From the IMG/VR virus record IMGVR_UViG_3300009124_000075, positions 1 through 28,890 of that record: 28,890 bases of DNA. One strand, written 5' to 3'. This DNA comes from a virus. Under the pieces are notes generated by a model. It was not told the DNA's origin and made no database searches. It saw only the letters and a program-made list of their open reading frames with translations. Made by a program: the position numbers and the translations under genes. Below, one piece after another: positions 26,381 to 28,890 of the stretch (position 1 is its first letter; every line of letters begins with the position of its first letter).

Positions 26381-27880
26381 TCAAGCGTAGTTAGCAGCAG
26401 CACCAAATACGGTGTAATCTGATGTGCCAGTTCCAGTCTTCAAGATTTGGAATGTGTATATATCCTGTCCAGAAGCACCAGCAGTAGGTGCTGAACCACC
26501 AGACCATTTAATTGTTATTGGCTGCCCATCAACTTGTGCTACTGTAATTAAACCAGTTCCATTTGGTGAGATAATAGCAGTAAAGGAAACAGTTTCACCA
26601 TCTGATAATGTGGAATGAACACCAGTGAAGTTAATAGTAAGAGTAGCACTGGATTCATTACCAGTGAATAGAATTACATTACCATCTGATAATGGATTAT
26701 CTGTCTGTGCTCCAAGAGTTGTTCCTGCGTTTTCATATTTCTCAGCAAGTCCACCCTTAAAGAGTGCTGTGCCACCTGATGTGATGCGAAGTCTTTCTGT
26801 TGGCGCTGCTGATCCATCGGATGTTGTGGAAAATATTAAACGCCCCGGCATATTGTTTGTGCCAGGTGTGCCATCTACACTAGCACTGATTGATGCAGCA
26901 ATAGAGTTTAAATCAGTACCATCAGCACCAGCAAACTGAATATTGCCTAAATTATCTCCACTGGCAACTACAGTGGATGAACCATCAGAAGTTCCTCTAG
27001 ATTTTCCTAAATTAATGTGAGCAACATTTCCAGCAGATGCACCTGCATTAGAGATAAGATTTAAGGATGAAGTATTAAAACTTGTTCCTTCTACTTGCAA
27101 TTGAGCATTAACTTCTCCAGCAGTACGACCAGAACTTCCTATAACCAACCGACCACTTGAATCTACACGAATTGCTTCACTACCAGCAGTCTCTACAGTA
27201 AATGTATCAGCAGCAGGGAATCTGATAGCAGTATTTGTATCACCAGTATGAACAATTTTATCAGCAATTGATATATCACTTCTTGCTGTGATAATACCAA
27301 TTGAATCGACATTAGTTACATCTTCATATGTTAAAGTTCCTGCAATAGAAACATTACCACTAAAGGTTCCTGTAGTGCCAGTTAAACCAGAAGGAAAGTT
27401 TGGTGCTCCATTACCTGCTTTATTGGTAAAGTTATCTGCTCTTATTCTACCACCAGCACCTACAAGTGGTGTTACACCTTCTGTTGATAGTCCTAAAATA
27501 TCAGGGATAAAGTCATCACCATCTGCGATAATAAGATCTTTATCCTCTTCAACTGCAATTTCTGCATATTGTGTATATGCTACGTTTGAAGATGATGGCG
27601 CATCTATTGTAATAGTTGCCCCAATACTTAATACTGTATCTGTATAATAAATTACATCACCAGGAGCAGTCTCACTTATGGCAGTACCTAACCCAGCACT
27701 TGCTACACCATCAAGGTTGGATCCATCTCCAAAGAAACTAGTGGCACTTACAACACCAACAACGGTTAGTGCCTCCGTTGGTATTGTACTATTAATACCA
27801 ACTCTATCGTTAACGCCATCAACAGTAAACGTATCTCCTGATGGTATATTCGCAAGAGTTACAGCGTTAGATATCGCCAT
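26381..27880 (-). CDS. Tail-fibre scaffold protein, 499 residues
   Basis: Long fibrous protein of the cyanophage type. It starts MAISNAVTLANIPSGDTFTV, then NDRVGINSTIPTEALTVVG and FFGDGSNLDGV, which are standard repeat units, then TGTFSGNVSIAGTLTYEDV and DSIGIITARSDISI, then RVDSSGRLVIG-type units. The C-terminal domain of about 110 residues has a conserved beta fold shared with the 225-residue protein. It has no catalytic motif. A late promoter-like octamer lies 20 bases upstream. Confidence 0.85.
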   Translation of the reverse strand: MAISNAVTLANIPSGDTFTVDGVNDRVGINSTIPTEALTVVGVVSATSFFGDGSNLDGVASAGLGTAISETAPGDVIYYTDTVLSIGATITIDAPSSSNVAYTQYAEIAVEEDKDLIIADGDDFIPDILGLSTEGVTPLVGAGGRIRADNFTNKAGNGAPNFPSGLTGTTGTFSGNVSIAGTLTYEDVTNVDSIGIITARSDISIADKIVHTGDTNTAIRFPAADTFTVETAGSEAIRVDSSGRLVIGSSGRTAGEVNAQLQVEGTSFNTSSLNLISNAGASAGNVAHINLGKSRGTSDGSSTVVASGDNLGNIQFAGADGTDLNSIAASISASVDGTPGTNNMPGRLIFSTTSDGSAAPTERLRITSGGTALFKGGLAEKYENAGTTLGAQTDNPLSDGNVILFTGNESSATLTINFTGVHSTLSDGETVSFTAIISPNGTGLITVAQVDGQPITIKWSGGSAPTAGASGQDIYTFQILKTGTGTSDYTVFGAAANYA

Positions 27881-27900
27881 TAGACACTACACTTTTCAGT

Positions 27901-27908
27901 TATTTATG
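27901..27908 (-). promoter_or_regulatory. Late promoter for the 499-residue tail fibre gene
   Basis: Minus strand CATAAATA, one mismatch from TATAAATA, 20 bases upstream of the ATG. Spacing matches the exact late promoter of the 225-residue gene (18 bases), which supports it. Confidence 0.55.
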
Positions 27909-27912
27909 ACAT

Positions 27913-27931
27913 AAAAAAGACCACCTAGTCT
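27913..27931 (-). terminator. Weak terminator after the 2OG-oxygenase gene
   Basis: AGAC and GTCT pair around a six-base loop, followed by a run of T on the minus strand (27918-27913). It overlaps the stop codon of the oxygenase gene. The 4-bp stem is short, so confidence is limited. Confidence 0.4.
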
Positions 27932-28476
27932 ACTGACTGATGATCTGGGAGTTTTGGTAGTAAGTCAAAGGAAATAATAGTCCTGTGTTTTCTTACCTGA
28001 TTGGGATGTACAAAGTGTAAGGTATATGATGGAGAGATAAAGATTGTTCCCTCCTTTACATTCTGTGGATATGCTAATGATGTAGTATCAGTTCTTGGGT
28101 CTTGCCAGGGTGCTACAAAACAAGTGGGAGTATGAACTTTAGGGTCAAAATCAACATAAAGAATACCAGTAAATCCCCAACTCTTATGGTTATGAATTGT
28201 TTGCTGGTCTCCTTTTTGATAACGAACTGCCCATACATCAGTCATACTACAAGTGACTTGTGCTTCCTGGACAAACTCCCACAACTCATCCTTGATTAGG
28301 TCTTGAAAGTAATGAAGATAAGATTTCTTATTAGTCTGTCTATCAGTCTCAAAGGTTTGGAGGTCAGTTCTAATAAACTTCTCCTCTTTGAGTCTTTTTA
28401 ACAGACCTCGTTTTTTAAAATCCCAATCCTTAATTTGATATTGATAGGTAGGATATTCAAAAAGAGGTGCCTTCAT
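27925..28476 (-). CDS. 2OG-Fe(II) oxygenase-like protein
   Basis: 183 residues. IHNHKSWGFTGILYVDFDP (94-112) places H-x-H at 95-97 at the start of the double-stranded beta-helix core. LHFVHPNQVRKHRTIISFDL (153-172) provides a distal His and the Arg (R165) that binds 2-oxoglutarate. The spacing fits the cyanophage family annotated as 2OG-Fe(II) oxygenases, which hydroxylate proteins or other small molecules. The substrate is unknown. It overlaps the homing endonuclease gene by four bases (ATGA). Confidence 0.8.
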   Translation of the reverse strand: MKAPLFEYPTYQYQIKDWDFKKRGLLKRLKEEKFIRTDLQTFETDRQTNKKSYLHYFQDLIKDELWEFVQEAQVTCSMTDVWAVRYQKGDQQTIHNHKSWGFTGILYVDFDPKVHTPTCFVAPWQDPRTDTTSLAYPQNVKEGTIFISPSYTLHFVHPNQVRKHRTIISFDLLPKLPDHQSVD

Positions 28477-28890
28477 TTTTCAATCCTCCCAAGAATTTTT
28501 CCAGTCCATCCTTTATAATGGTTTCTCTTACCATTAACAACATAACACATCACTCCACCATGTAGGTTGTTTTCTTCACAAAATTTTCTTAAACTATTGG
28601 TGTTATATTCTACACCATTTGGATCTTTTAGCAAGTACTCATACATTAATTTTGTTTGTCTTACATTTTCTATATGCTGAGGACTTAATTTTTTACCAGA
28701 ACACCTTTCCCTTACTCTATCAGCAATTCTTTTTCTTGATGATTCATATAAAGTAGAATTCATGTAAAAATTTTGATTTGTAAAATGATTCATTCTCCAA
28801 AAAGCATGTCTCATTTTTATTGTGTGAGGATGTTTTTCACCATATCTTATTAAGCAAGATTTTTCTAATAGAGCATGTGCTATGTAATGT
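28473..28890 (-). CDS. HNH-type homing endonuclease (5' part beyond the window)
   Basis: The frame stays open to the window edge. At the edge it reads HYIAHALLEKSCLIRYGEKH, the typical tail of the HNH core in phage homing endonucleases, followed by MRHAFWRMNHF. Downstream comes a NUMOD3-like GKKLSPQHIENVRQT and a NUMOD1-like domain (SLRKFCEENNL and NGKRNHYKGWTGKIL). An ATG at 28814 would cut off the nuclease part, so the true start lies outside the window. It sits beside tail genes, a common place for such selfish genes. Confidence 0.82.
   Translation of the reverse strand, partial: HYIAHALLEKSCLIRYGEKHPHTIKMRHAFWRMNHFTNQNFYMNSTLYESSRKRIADRVRERCSGKKLSPQHIENVRQTKLMYEYLLKDPNGVEYNTNSLRKFCEENNLHGGVMCYVVNGKRNHYKGWTGKILGRIEK

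Overview
This window looks like part of the genome of a T4-like marine cyanophage (a contractile-tailed myovirus of Synechococcus or Prochlorococcus). The reasons are the T4-type baseplate genes gp25 and gp6 in order, long glycine-rich and 'VGIVTAR'-repeat tail-fibre proteins, an HNH homing endonuclease, a T4-style late promoter, a CP12-like protein, and a very dense run of tiny overlapping genes. Every gene I can support is on the minus strand, so transcription runs from high to low coordinates and 'upstream' means to the right.

Layout, left to right. (1) 1-6572: virion genes (a large baseplate-region protein cut by the window edge, gp6, gp25), then conserved phage genes including a small SET-domain protein and a GT-A type glycosyltransferase behind a perfect-consensus sigma-70 promoter. 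(2) 6573-6827: non-coding DNA with a G10 tract, a four-run G-quadruplex motif made of 7-bp telomere-like repeats, and a large inverted repeat. (3) 6828-17541: a block of about 29 mostly tiny genes, punctuated by 14 copies of a roughly 35-bp intergenic element that is probably a promoter or operator. This block holds two endonuclease-methyltransferase gene pairs, an SF2 helicase and a DUF6267-like nucleotidyltransferase, plus a 379-bp non-coding stretch that looks like a replication origin (three 21-bp phased DnaA-box-like 9-mers, a 22-bp tandem repeat, an AT-rich tract and a plus-strand promoter). (4) 17543-18967: two lysine-rich proteins that begin with a T4-type capsid-targeting sequence and are probably packaged in the head. 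(5) 19016-23379: small conserved cyanophage genes, a signal-peptide metallopeptidase (HEGWH), a second short HExxH protein and a CP12-like protein. (6) 23431-27880: two tandem tail-fibre/adhesin modules; the left one is flanked by 14-bp direct repeats and preceded by a tail-fibre 3'-end remnant. (7) 27925-28890: a 2OG-Fe(II) oxygenase-like protein and a partial HNH/NUMOD homing endonuclease.

How it may work together: regions 2-5 read as early or middle takeover genes (host-type promoters, repeated elements, DNA modification and cleavage, metabolic control), while regions 1 and 6 are late virion genes. The most unusual part is 6.6-16.5 kb. There, one repeated regulatory element drives a modular set of small genes, and two restriction-modification-like pairs flank a helicase and a ligase-like enzyme, next to an origin-like sequence. 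Functions are inferred from motifs seen by eye; no database search was run.
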